Notes under the pieces: model-generated
The model's input: only the letters and a program-made list of their open reading frames with translations
What the model was told of the DNA's origin: nothing
Database searches by the model: none
In this document: positions 32,514-41,015 of the stretch, one piece after another
Position numbering within the stretch: the stretch's first letter is position 1
How the letters are laid out: every line of letters starts with the position of its first letter
NCBI GenBank assembly: GCA_964617665.1
Contig: CAZUAH010000059.1
Location: 1 to 42,307, forward strand
Reading direction: 5' to 3'
From: JADHUC01 sp964617665
Lineage (GTDB): Bacteria; Planctomycetota; Planctomycetia; Pirellulales; Pirellulaceae
Length of the DNA stretch: 42,307 bases
Position numbers and translations under genes: made by a program

Positions 32514-34403
32514 ATGACCACCGGCCTGCGTCTTCTGAGTCTGCTGTTGTGTTGCCTCGCATGCCGCGCCGCCCAAGCTACCAATTACTACGTCGCCACC
32601 GATGGCAACGACGCCAACCCGGGCACCCGGGAAAAGCCGTTCGCCACGATCGCTCGTGCCCGAGACTCCGTGCGCGGGACGATCGAACAAGGGCTGAACA
32701 GAGACGTGACGGTCGTGATCCGCGGCGGAAGCTATCGTCTCACCGAACCGATCGTCTTTGGTTTGAAGGACGGCGGCACCGAAGAGCATAGCATCACCTA
32801 CAAGGCTGCGGCGGGCGAAAATCCGGTGATTAGCGGCGGCCGTGTGATCACAGGCTGGACGGCTGGCGACGACGGCATTTGGCGGGCCGAATTGCCGGAT
32901 GTCGAATCCGGCAAGTGGTCGTTTCGTCAACTATGGGTCAATGGAACCCGCGCTCAACGGGCCCGTCATCCTAACGAAGACTACTTTCGCGCCGAAAAGG
33001 TAGGCGCGGACCGCCGCACGAGTTTTCAGTTCCGCGAAGGCGACCTTCGGTCGTATGACGACGTGCAAGACGTGGAATTGGTCTTTCTGCACGACTGGTC
33101 CATCACACGCGTGTCTCTGAAGTCAATCGACGAGCAGACCAAGACGCTGACGGTCCAGCACCAGGTTGGCGGCCCCGGAAGTTGGTGTGTGATGGACTGG
33201 TTCGAAAAGCAACCGCGCTACTACTTGGAGAACTCGGCCGAATTCCTCGACGCCCCGGGCGAATGGCATTTGGACTGCAAGAGCGGCGTGCTGAGCTATC
33301 GGCCGAGACCGGGGGAAGAGATCGGAAAAGTCGAGATGGTGGCACCCGTGGCTGGGCAATTGTTGGCAGCCAGCGGCGATACGGAAAGGAACTGCCCCAT
33401 ACGCAATTTGCACTTCGTGGGTCTCGCCTTCGAGCACGCCGGTTGGAGCCCGCCTGATGGCGTCTATTGGGGCCGTCAGGCGTGCACTCACTGGAACCCG
33501 AATACACCGGCGAACGTGAGTCACGAGGAAGCGGATCCGGCAGCCGTGCAGTTTGATCTGGCCGATGGGTGCAGCTTCCGAGATGGGCGTGTGGCCCAGG
33601 TTGGCGCTTCGGGTATCTGGTTCGGACGAGGCTGTAAGACGAGTTGCATTGTCGGTACCGTGGTATCCGACACGGGTGGCAATGGAGTGATGATCGGCGA
33701 AGGCCAACCACGCAACATCGGCGACGAGCCATGGTGGGAGGCTGCGCCGGAGCAAGCGGCTGTTGGCAACACCGTGACCAATTGCGTGGTCGAACGCTGC
33801 GGCCAGGAACTGTTCGGCGCGGTCGGCATCTGGGTCGGCTTGGCCGCGAAGACCACGATCGCTCACAACGAAGTACGTTTGCATCCCTACACCGGCGTTT
33901 CGATCGGCTGGATGTGGTGGAACCCTCGGTCGCGGCCCGAGCCAAGGAAGACGCCGTGCGAACAGACGGTTGTCGCCGACAATCACATCCACCACATCAT
34001 GCTGGCGTTATCGGACGGAGGCGGGATCTACTCGCTCGGGTCTCAATCGGGTTCTGCCTTGCGCGGCAATTTGATTCACGACGTGCCTGTCAATGTCGGT
34101 CGAGCCGAGAGCAACGGCATGTTCCTGGATCAAGGAACCGGTAACTTCGTGATCGAACAGAACGTGATCTACAACGTCCCGCGATCGCCGCTGCGGTTCC
34201 ACAAAGGCTGGGAGAACGTGGTGCGCAACAACGTGTTGGAGGTGAAGGAAGGCGTTCCTACGGTCCGCTACAACGACACCGTCGTCGAGCGAATCAAGCT
34301 GGAAGACAACACGATTGTCGAAAAGGTGCCCGACGACGCACTGGAACAAGCACGCAAGCGAGCAGGACTCGAACCGGCATACCGCGACAAGCTTCTTCAG
34401 TAG
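32514..34403 (+). CDS. Secreted right-handed beta-helix protein, second of a tandem pair
   Basis: I start at ATG 32514, with AAAGGA seven bases upstream; the frame extends to TTG 32496. The 629-residue product has a signal peptide (GLRLLSLLLCCLACRAAQA) and the same N-terminal layout as its upstream neighbour: NYYVATDGNDANPGTREKPF, VIRGGSYRL and FGLKDGGTEEHSITY. The beta-helix part is shorter and has different loops (GGGIYSLGSQSGSAL, NGVMIGEGQPRNIG), so the pair have diverged in substrate or role. There is no obvious catalytic motif I can name. Tandem position and shared N-terminus point to gene duplication. BioA starts seven bases after its stop. Confidence 0.84.
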   Translation: MTTGLRLLSLLLCCLACRAAQATNYYVATDGNDANPGTREKPFATIARARDSVRGTIEQGLNRDVTVVIRGGSYRLTEPIVFGLKDGGTEEHSITYKAAAGENPVISGGRVITGWTAGDDGIWRAELPDVESGKWSFRQLWVNGTRAQRARHPNEDYFRAEKVGADRRTSFQFREGDLRSYDDVQDVELVFLHDWSITRVSLKSIDEQTKTLTVQHQVGGPGSWCVMDWFEKQPRYYLENSAEFLDAPGEWHLDCKSGVLSYRPRPGEEIGKVEMVAPVAGQLLAASGDTERNCPIRNLHFVGLAFEHAGWSPPDGVYWGRQACTHWNPNTPANVSHEEADPAAVQFDLADGCSFRDGRVAQVGASGIWFGRGCKTSCIVGTVVSDTGGNGVMIGEGQPRNIGDEPWWEAAPEQAAVGNTVTNCVVERCGQELFGAVGIWVGLAAKTTIAHNEVRLHPYTGVSIGWMWWNPRSRPEPRKTPCEQTVVADNHIHHIMLALSDGGGIYSLGSQSGSALRGNLIHDVPVNVGRAESNGMFLDQGTGNFVIEQNVIYNVPRSPLRFHKGWENVVRNNVLEVKEGVPTVRYNDTVVERIKLEDNTIVEKVPDDALEQARKRAGLEPAYRDKLLQ

Positions 34404-34410
34404 AAATGTC

Positions 34411-35769
34411 ATGGAAGATTCGTTTGAAGATATCAGACAGTGGGATCGCCAGTTCGTTTGGCACGCCTTTACGCAAATGGCCGAGTACGAGCCGTTTCTG
34501 ATCGAACGCGCGCAGGGGTGCACGCTGACAGACACGGAGGGACGAGAGTACTTGGATGGCGTCAGCAGCCTGTGGTGCAATATCCACGGCCACTGTCACC
34601 CGCGTTTGGATGAAGCGCTTCGCCAGCAATTGGACAGAGTAGCGCACGTCACCTCTCTGGGGATGTCCAACCCAACGACGGTTCGATTGGCTAGACGATT
34701 AGTCGATATCACACCGTCGGGATTGAATCACGTATTCTTCTCCAGCGACGGCTCATCATCAGTCGAAGTTGCCTTGAAGATGGCATTTCAGTATTGGCGT
34801 CAGCGCGACAGTCCTCGTCCGCGGAAGACCAAATACCTTGCCCTGGACGACGCGTATCATGGGGACACGCTGGGCAGCGTCAGTGTCGGCGGCGTGGCTC
34901 GTTTCCACGAGATGTTTCAGCCGCTTCTGTTCGACGTAATTCGTCTGCCCGTACCGCAATGCTACCGCCTGCCCGATGGCGTGTTGCGCGAGACCGCGTG
35001 CGACTACTATCTTGCTCAATTGGAGGAAACGCTAAAGGAACACCACGAAGAGATCGCCGCCTTAGTGATCGAGCCATTGGTTCAGGCCGCGGCCGGCATG
35101 ATCACTCACCCCGAGGGCTATTTGCGAGGCGTGCGCGAATTGACACGGCAGTATGATGTCCTGCTGATCGCTGACGAGGTAGCAGTCGGCTTCGGCCGCA
35201 CCGGCAAAATGTTCGCTTGCGAGCACGAGGACATCGCTCCGGATCTGCTTTGCATGGGGAAAGGCATTACCGGCGGCTATTTGCCGATGGCAGCCACATT
35301 GGCCACGGACGAAATCTGGCAGGCTTTCTTGGGCGATTACGTCGAATCCAAGACCTTCTTCCACGGCCACACCTACGGCGGCAATCCGTTGGCCGCTGCA
35401 GTAGCATTGGCTTCGCTGGACGTGTTCCAGGAGGAGAAGACGCTGGAGGGTTTGCCTGAAAAAACCGAGCGATTGAAGGCGCACTTGGATCGAATTGCAC
35501 AGCTTCCACATGTTGGCGACGTACGTCAGCGTGGCTTGATTGCCGGCATCGAACTGGTGCAAGACCTCCAGACCAAGGAACCATTTCCCTGGACAGAGAA
35601 ACGTGGCCTCCGCGTCTGCCACCACGCGCTGACCGAAGGCGTCTGGCTGCGTCCACTGGGGAATGTGGTAGTAATCATGCCGCCGTTGTCCATCACACTT
35701 CCGGAACTGGACCGCATCTGCCTCGCGGCGGAGCGAGGTATTGGCCAGATGGTACCGAGCGAGCCCTAA
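34411..35769 (+). CDS. bioA: Adenosylmethionine-8-amino-7-oxononanoate aminotransferase (BioA)
   Basis: A PLP class III aminotransferase of biotin synthesis that converts KAPA to DAPA using SAM as amino donor. ATG 34411 gives MEDSFEDIRQWDRQFVWHAFTQM, the conserved BioA opening with WHPFTQ-like residues; frame sequence upstream belongs to the previous gene's opposite frame. The 452-residue length fits. Seen are GVSSLWCNIHGH (50-61), the PLP phosphate loop SSDGSSSVEVALKMA, AYHGDT (148-153), IADEVAVGFGRTG (253-265, Asp255) and the Schiff-base Lys284 (MGKGITGG). No other bio genes are in the window. It follows the beta-helix gene by seven bases, which suggests an accident of position or shared transcription. 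Confidence 0.9.
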   Translation: MEDSFEDIRQWDRQFVWHAFTQMAEYEPFLIERAQGCTLTDTEGREYLDGVSSLWCNIHGHCHPRLDEALRQQLDRVAHVTSLGMSNPTTVRLARRLVDITPSGLNHVFFSSDGSSSVEVALKMAFQYWRQRDSPRPRKTKYLALDDAYHGDTLGSVSVGGVARFHEMFQPLLFDVIRLPVPQCYRLPDGVLRETACDYYLAQLEETLKEHHEEIAALVIEPLVQAAAGMITHPEGYLRGVRELTRQYDVLLIADEVAVGFGRTGKMFACEHEDIAPDLLCMGKGITGGYLPMAATLATDEIWQAFLGDYVESKTFFHGHTYGGNPLAAAVALASLDVFQEEKTLEGLPEKTERLKAHLDRIAQLPHVGDVRQRGLIAGIELVQDLQTKEPFPWTEKRGLRVCHHALTEGVWLRPLGNVVVIMPPLSITLPELDRICLAAERGIGQMVPSEP

Positions 35770-35891
35770 ACCATTCGTGTCGTTGACACTCAGGCAGACT
35801 GATACGGATGTGGCGGCTTGCGTGTTTGTTGCAGCCGAGACAGACTATAGGCGTCAATTCTCGGGTACCACTGTTCCAAGAGGTTGCTTCA

Positions 35892-36803
35892 ATGAAACCG
35901 AACTCACTCAGAATTCCCCGGCGAACGGTTTTGGCGAGCGGCGTCGCAGTTGCCGGGGCCATGTTGCCGGCGGGGCGAATCCTGAACGCGTCTGAAGAGA
36001 AGAAAGGCAACAAAATCTGCGCCTTTATCAAGTTCCTCCAGTCGCTCAGCTACGAGCAGTTGGCCGAAACGATTGCTGAACTTGGGTTCGACGGTATTGA
36101 GGCAACGGTCCGTGACCGCGGGCAGGTGTTGCCGGAACGAGTTGAAGAAGATCTGCCGAAACTGGTGGAAGCGCTCAAGAAGCACAATCTTGAAATCAAC
36201 GTGATGGCATCCAGTGTCAACAGCGTGGATCAGCCTCACACGGAAAAGGTCTTGCGAACTGCCGCGGCCTTGGGTGTGAAACGATATCGCATGACGTACT
36301 ACCGATACGACTTGAATCGGCCGGTGCCCGAGCAACTTGCCGAGTTTCGTCCAATGGTGCGAGACTTGGCTGCGATGAACCGCGAGCTTGGCATCAGTGC
36401 CGTCTATCAGAATCACGCAGGGGCAAGAAACGTCGGTGCCACGTTGTGGGATCTGCACAGCCTGATAAAGGACGTGCCAGTCGAGGAGATCGGCGTGGCC
36501 TTCGACATTCGCCACGCAACGGTCGAAGCCGGTTTATCGTGGCCGGTCCTCTTCAATCTGGCTCGCCCACATCTTGGCGCCGTTTACGTCAAGGACTTTC
36601 GCTGGAACGGGCGCAAACCGGAAAACGCGCCGTTGGGCCAAGGACAAGTCGATCCCAAGTTCATTTCGATCCTGAAGCAGTCAAAATTTCTCGGGCCCAT
36701 ATCGTTGCACGTCGAGTATCTGCAGCGCGCGGGTGTCGAGCCCAATGTAGTGGCGTTGAAGGATGATCTAGCGACGCTGCGATCCTGGCTCGCGGCCAAA
36801 TAA
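35892..36803 (+). CDS. Sugar phosphate isomerase/epimerase-like TIM barrel, exported
   Basis: A 303-residue xylose isomerase-like TIM barrel. ATG 35892 (AAGAGG about ten bases upstream) gives a Tat-like leader (RIPRRTVLASGVAVAGAML) with the twin arginines, so export by Tat is likely. Barrel features are AFIKFLQSLSYEQLAETIAELGFDGIE (strand 1), KKHNLEINVMASS, VKRYRMTYYRYD, ISAVYQNHAG, VGVAFDIRHA-like GVAFDIRHATVEAG, VYVKDFRW and ISLHVEYL near the C-terminus. Metal-ligand residues Glu, Asp and His are seen in the last three. Many planctomycete exported proteins of this family act on sugars or sugar acids; the substrate is unknown. It precedes galM by about 180 bases that contain an inverted repeat. 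Confidence 0.87.
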   Translation: MKPNSLRIPRRTVLASGVAVAGAMLPAGRILNASEEKKGNKICAFIKFLQSLSYEQLAETIAELGFDGIEATVRDRGQVLPERVEEDLPKLVEALKKHNLEINVMASSVNSVDQPHTEKVLRTAAALGVKRYRMTYYRYDLNRPVPEQLAEFRPMVRDLAAMNRELGISAVYQNHAGARNVGATLWDLHSLIKDVPVEEIGVAFDIRHATVEAGLSWPVLFNLARPHLGAVYVKDFRWNGRKPENAPLGQGQVDPKFISILKQSKFLGPISLHVEYLQRAGVEPNVVALKDDLATLRSWLAAK

Positions 36804-36849
36804 TGGAGAGTTGGGAAGGATCATAAGTGACTGAGGTTGTCCAGGAATT

Positions 36850-36920
36850 GGGAGGGCGAAGCTCCTGCTGAGCCGGATTTCTGGTACCGACGCGCGGCTC
36901 GGCAGGAGCCTCGCCCTCCC
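36850..36920. repeat. Planctomycete 'GEAPAEP' inverted repeat, copy 2
   Basis: Left arm 36850-36875 and right arm 36895-36920 are 26-base inverted copies with two mismatches (both G-T compatible in RNA) and a 19-base spacer. The right arm is identical to that of copy 1 at 10142-10167. It lies between the TIM-barrel gene and galM and gave the spurious N-terminal extension EGEAPAEPDF on galM. Confidence 0.88.
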
Positions 36921-36980
36921 GCATATCGTAGGATTTTCACATATCGAATTCCCGAGCACCCTACGGATAGCGGAACAAGC

Positions 36981-38009
36981 ATGAACGTACAGAAATCGCC
37001 CTTTGGCAAGACTCCGGACGAGATTCCAGTCGACTTGTATACCTGCGCCAATGCCAATGGCTTGGTGTTGAAGTTGACAAACTATGGTGCCATCGTCGTT
37101 TCGCTTGACGTGCCCGACCGCGACGGCAACTTGGCCAACGTCAACCTGGGCTTCCCCAGGTTGGACGGCTATCTCGTGCGGCATCCGTATTTCGGTTCGA
37201 CCGTGGGGCGTTTCTGCAATCGGATCGCCAAGGGCAAGTTCACAGTGGATGGCGAACAGTACACTCTGGCAACGAACAACGGCGAAAACCATCTTCACGG
37301 AGGCGACGTGGGCTTCGACAAGGCGATCTGGGACGCAGAGCCAATCGAGTCAGAGTCGGCGGTTGGCGTCAGGTTCACCTACTTGAGTAGAGACGGCGAA
37401 GAGGGCTACCCAGGAAATGTGAATGTGACGGCCGAGTACACGCTGAACCATGACGACGAGTTGACCGTCGAGTTCTCGGCCCAAACCGACAAAGCCTGTC
37501 CGGTCAACTTGACGAACCACTGCTACTGGAATCTGGCCGGCGCAGGTTCCGGCACGATTCGGGACCATGAGCTAATGATCGCTGGCGACAAGTACTTGCC
37601 CGTCAACGACTCGCTGATTCCCACCGGCGATTTGGCCGATGTCGCGGGCACGCCGTTGGACTTCACCAAATCGGAGAGGATCGGCGCCCGCCTGGATCAA
37701 GCTAATGGCTACGACCACTGCTTCGTCCTCCGTGGCGATGCGGGCGAGATGAAGCCAGCCGCGCGCGTGAAGGATCCGAAGACGGGTCGAGTGATGGAGA
37801 TCCGCACGACACAACCTGGGATTCAGTTCTATACCGGCAACTTCCTGGATGGCACGGAAGCCAGCGGCGGATACAAGCAGCACGAGGGCTTCTGCCTGGA
37901 AACGCAGCATTTCCCGGATTCGCCGAACCAGCCAAGTTTCCCATCAACCATCCTGAAGCCCGGCGAGACGTACAAGCACACCACCGTGCACAAATTCTCT
38001 ATGGAATAA
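36981..38009 (+). CDS. galM: Aldose 1-epimerase
   Basis: Interconverts alpha and beta anomers of aldoses. ATG 36981 gives MNVQKSPFGKTPDEIP, a 342-residue protein of normal GalM length. The open frame runs back to 36837 only through an inverted repeat. Conserved features are LTNYGAIVVSLDVPDRDG (near residue 33), PYFGSTVGRFCNRIAKGKF (strand with Arg/Asn), NHLHGGDVGFDKAIW with the His pair, VNLTNHCYWNLAG with catalytic His, YDHCFVL and QFYTGNFLDG; EGFCLETQHFPDSPN holds the catalytic Glu. There is no signal peptide, so it is cytoplasmic. Position after a TIM-barrel isomerase-like gene and two polysaccharide-type genes supports a sugar-use neighbourhood. Confidence 0.95.
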   Translation: MNVQKSPFGKTPDEIPVDLYTCANANGLVLKLTNYGAIVVSLDVPDRDGNLANVNLGFPRLDGYLVRHPYFGSTVGRFCNRIAKGKFTVDGEQYTLATNNGENHLHGGDVGFDKAIWDAEPIESESAVGVRFTYLSRDGEEGYPGNVNVTAEYTLNHDDELTVEFSAQTDKACPVNLTNHCYWNLAGAGSGTIRDHELMIAGDKYLPVNDSLIPTGDLADVAGTPLDFTKSERIGARLDQANGYDHCFVLRGDAGEMKPAARVKDPKTGRVMEIRTTQPGIQFYTGNFLDGTEASGGYKQHEGFCLETQHFPDSPNQPSFPSTILKPGETYKHTTVHKFSME

Positions 38010-38116
38010 TGGGCTGGGCTCGGTGAACAGCCTGAAGTTCGCTGGTAGAATGTCGTGGTATGATCGCTCGTGCCGCGGATGGTAGCTGCCCCAGACTCTG
38101 ATCTTCGGATCGTTCC

Positions 38117-39442
38117 GTGAAACGCGAACTTGGAGCCTTCGAACGCGCGTTGACGTTGACCGACGATTACTCGCCGTTCAACGTGGTTGCTGTCGTACGT
38201 CTGGCTGGCGGTCCATCACCGGATGCGCTGCGACAGGCCCTCGACATCCTGCAGGCCCGCCATCCGCTTCTAAGGGTTCGTGTCGTCCGTGAGCGGGGCC
38301 GGCGCTTCTTTGAATCCGGGGGCACACCTGCCGTTCCTCTGCGGATTATCGAGCGAACGGATGACGACCACTGGATGCGGCTGGCGGAAGAGGAACTCAG
38401 TGGCCGGGTCGACACCACCGACGGCCCCCTGCTCCGCTGCTCATACCTTGTCAGCCGGGTAGACGATGCCAAGTCGGAAATCCTGCTCACATTTCCTCAT
38501 GTTGCGACGGACGGACCGTCCGGTCTGAACTTCTGTCACGAGTTGCTGTCTTTGTGTGTTGCGATCGATGAAGGAGAAACGCCGGTTGTCTACGACCCGC
38601 TGCCGCCACTGGCGGCGGCCGAAAAGCACTTTCCACCTGCCTTTCAGGGTTGGAGTCGAAAGCGTCGAACGCTTTTGTTTTTCTTGCGCCAGATGGCAGG
38701 CGAATTGGGCTATCGTCTGCGGTCGCGCGGCACAGGGAAGGCTTCACCCGCCCCGTCCGCACGTTGCCGGATCCTCCCCATGCGGCTTTCCAGGGAGGCG
38801 ACGGCCGTACTTGTCAGGCAGGCGCGGAGCCAGCGGGTCACACTGGCCAGTGTTGTGAACGCCGCCACCTTGCTGGCCGTGTCCAAGCACCGTTATGGCG
38901 GGCGGGATCTCCCCTTGCGTTACTTCATCTTTCCAGACCTTCGTCCATATCTCAAACCACCAGTTCCGGTCGAAAACCTGGCTCCGCTGTTGGCGATGAT
39001 GTGGTTCACCGTCCGCGTAAGGCCCGATCACAATCTCTGGTCGCTGGCAAACACGATCAACTCGCAGACTTACGTCGCTTTCAAGCGAGGCGACAAGTTC
39101 CTGTTCCCCCTTCTCGCTGCCCCGATGATGCGAGTGTTCTTCAAAACGAAATCGCGCCGCATGGGGGCAACCGCTGTGAGTTACGCTGGGGAACAGAGGA
39201 TTAGCCCGATGTACGGCTCGCACCGCGTCATCGGAATTCACGCGTTTGTGTCTAACATCGACCTGGGACCTGACTATACGGCCCTGGCAAGGTTACTCGA
39301 CGGCCAGTTGCTCTGGGACATCGTCTACATGGACTCCCACATGGATTCGTCTCAAGCCAATCTGATCGCCGAAGAGATTTGTGCTCTGTTGCACGGGGCG
39401 AATTCCCGAGCACCAAACGGCGCGCGTGCGGTCTCAGGTTAA
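38117..39442 (+). CDS. Condensation-domain-like acyltransferase
   Basis: A 441-residue protein starting at GTG 38117. The N-terminal half resembles the first half of a condensation or alcohol O-acetyltransferase (PapA/WS-DGAT-like) fold: LGAFERALTLTDDYSPFNVV, ALDILQARHPLLRVRVV and FPHVATDGPSG, in which His-x3-Asp-Gly is the active-site motif (the first His of the full HHxxxDG is Pro). The second half has LASVVNAATLLAVSKHR and VSNIDLG, like the DFGWG region but diverged. It would transfer an acyl group to an alcohol or amine. The neighbouring HMG-CoA reductase and CrtI-like genes suggest a terpenoid or carotenoid acceptor, which is only a hint. It ends ten bases before a large inverted repeat. 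Confidence 0.78.
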   Translation: MKRELGAFERALTLTDDYSPFNVVAVVRLAGGPSPDALRQALDILQARHPLLRVRVVRERGRRFFESGGTPAVPLRIIERTDDDHWMRLAEEELSGRVDTTDGPLLRCSYLVSRVDDAKSEILLTFPHVATDGPSGLNFCHELLSLCVAIDEGETPVVYDPLPPLAAAEKHFPPAFQGWSRKRRTLLFFLRQMAGELGYRLRSRGTGKASPAPSARCRILPMRLSREATAVLVRQARSQRVTLASVVNAATLLAVSKHRYGGRDLPLRYFIFPDLRPYLKPPVPVENLAPLLAMMWFTVRVRPDHNLWSLANTINSQTYVAFKRGDKFLFPLLAAPMMRVFFKTKSRRMGATAVSYAGEQRISPMYGSHRVIGIHAFVSNIDLGPDYTALARLLDGQLLWDIVYMDSHMDSSQANLIAEEICALLHGANSRAPNGARAVSG

Positions 39443-39451
39443 CTTTGGTTT

Positions 39452-39521
39452 GTCACGCTAGCCCGAAGCGCGAGCGAGGGAGAATGCGAATTCCCTCGCT
39501 CGCGCTTCGGGCTAGTGTGAC
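39452..39521. repeat. Large perfect-type inverted repeat ('SPKRERG' element) between convergent genes
   Basis: Two 30-base arms (39452-39481 and 39492-39521) are inverted copies with one mismatch and a ten-base loop. Arm core is CTAGCCCGAAGCGCGAGCGA. It fills nearly all of the 82 bases between convergent stops (39442 and 39525). Spurious translations read SPKRERG or SLALRASV, which I recognise as a dispersed planctomycete repeat. It may act as a bidirectional terminator, though it lacks T-tracts. Confidence 0.88.
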
Positions 39522-39524
39522 ATT

Positions 39525-41015
39525 TCAGTCTCTTCGCATAACCGCGTCCGCCGCCTGCATCGCCGACACGATCACCGGCGTAATTCCACCACCCGGCTGA
39601 GTCCACTGGCCGACAAAATACAGGTTCTTCAGTGGGCTTTCGATCGCAGGGCGATGGAGTCCCAATTGCTGCGGCGACATCTCCCAACCCACCACTGCTC
39701 CCCGGTAACTCAGAGTAAACCGGTTCAAGGTCTGGGCGGTTGCGCTGAGGCAGACTTCAATCCGGTCACGAAAACCGGGAATTGCCTGCTCAACTCGCGC
39801 CAAAACGAATTCCTCCACCGACTTCTTGTAGGCCCGCCAGTCGCTAATGCTGTCGTAGTCGATTTCGGTCACCTTGTGAACAACGACGACGTGCCCGTCC
39901 GGTGGCGCCATCGCCGGCGCGTACAACGAAGGGACAAACACTTTGCAGTCGAAATCGCCGCGGGCCACGCGATCGGCGTCCCAGCCTCGCCAATAATAGC
40001 CCTGCGCCTTTTGCAGCAACGAGGTCGGAATCCCCCGCACGCCGATGTGCGACAAGAAACCGGAGAACGAAGCCCGCAACTCGCGGATTCGCTCGACGTA
40101 GGCGGGATCAAACTGATCGGCGCCGACCAGCTTTTCCACCGTCAAACGCATGTCCGCGTTCGACAGCACGGTGCCAGTCTGAACGTTCACACGGGATCGA
40201 CACCGCTTGGGGCCTATCTCCAACGTAACGCCCGTGGCAGCCTTGTTTCGGACGACGATCCGCCGCACCATCGTCTTTAGCATTATGTCGCCGCCCCGCT
40301 GCTGAAATCGCTGGGCCAGCTCATCAGCGAATCGCTGCGAACCGCCCTGGGGGTAATAGTTGCCCAAGAAATAGGACCACCGAAGCATGGAGTCGAAGAC
40401 GAATGAAACACGGCGTGGCGGCGTCCCCCAATGCGGAACATCGGCGGAGAGGATCAGCTTGAGCCGCTCCGATTGGAAGTGCCGGTCAAGGGCCTCGCGA
40501 AGCGTCATGTTGATGTAGGGATTCAGCCGATTGGTGGATGTGCCGCGGAAATAGTACAGCACGCCCAACAGATACAGCTTGCGCACCAGGGCAAAAAAAC
40601 GGTCCAGGGCTTCGACTTCTTCGGGGAAGTCTCTTTTGAGTTGCGCGAGGTACGTATCGAAATCCGCCGGCACGGCGAAGCAGGATCCATTGGGCAGGTG
40701 GAACTGATCGACCGGGTCCATCTTGACCCATTCGGTCTCGACACCAAGTTTGGCAAGCAGCTTTCCGCTTATGGTGCGCGAGTCGCCCAGCAACGGATAG
40801 AAATGACTCGCAGCGTCGAAGGTGTATCCCCGCCGCCGAAACGTGCTGCAACAGCCGCCCACCGCGTAATGCTGCTCGACAAGCAACACGCTTGCCCCTT
40901 CTTCTGCCAACAGATTGGCTGCAATCAGACCACCGATCCCGGCGCCGATCACCACGGCGTCGTACGACGGCTGCGGGCCCTTGCTGTGCGGCAGTGGTTT
41001 GAAGGGTCGTGTCAC
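39525..41015 (-). CDS. CrtI/CrtISO-type FAD-dependent oxidoreductase
   Basis: A 496-residue amine-oxidase-like flavoprotein of the phytoene desaturase/carotene isomerase group. The N-terminal dinucleotide fold is DAVVIGAGIGGLIAANLL (19-36) with the acidic end of strand 2 in VLLVEQHYAVGG, followed by the family's GGCCSTFRRRGYTFDAASHF. The C-terminal FAD motif is NLYFVGQWTQPGGGITPVIVS. YYPQGGSQRFADELAQRF and NADMRLTVEKLVG match the family. It would act on carotenoids or related polyenes; plant CrtISO and bacterial CrtN-like members share this pattern, so exact reaction is open. GTG 41015 overlaps the HMG-CoA reductase stop by four bases (GTGA), so translation is coupled. Confidence 0.88.
   Translation of the reverse strand: MTRPFKPLPHSKGPQPSYDAVVIGAGIGGLIAANLLAEEGASVLLVEQHYAVGGCCSTFRRRGYTFDAASHFYPLLGDSRTISGKLLAKLGVETEWVKMDPVDQFHLPNGSCFAVPADFDTYLAQLKRDFPEEVEALDRFFALVRKLYLLGVLYYFRGTSTNRLNPYINMTLREALDRHFQSERLKLILSADVPHWGTPPRRVSFVFDSMLRWSYFLGNYYPQGGSQRFADELAQRFQQRGGDIMLKTMVRRIVVRNKAATGVTLEIGPKRCRSRVNVQTGTVLSNADMRLTVEKLVGADQFDPAYVERIRELRASFSGFLSHIGVRGIPTSLLQKAQGYYWRGWDADRVARGDFDCKVFVPSLYAPAMAPPDGHVVVVHKVTEIDYDSISDWRAYKKSVEEFVLARVEQAIPGFRDRIEVCLSATAQTLNRFTLSYRGAVVGWEMSPQQLGLHRPAIESPLKNLYFVGQWTQPGGGITPVIVSAMQAADAVMRRD

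Noticed and set aside
36837..36980. Extra 48 residues at the GalM N-terminus
   Set aside because: They are a translation of the inverted repeat (EGEAPAEPDF, QEPRPPAY), not family sequence.
39654..40280. 208-residue plus-strand frame opposite the CrtI-like gene
   Set aside because: It is the antisense shadow of a well-conserved flavoprotein and has no independent ribosome-binding site or motif.
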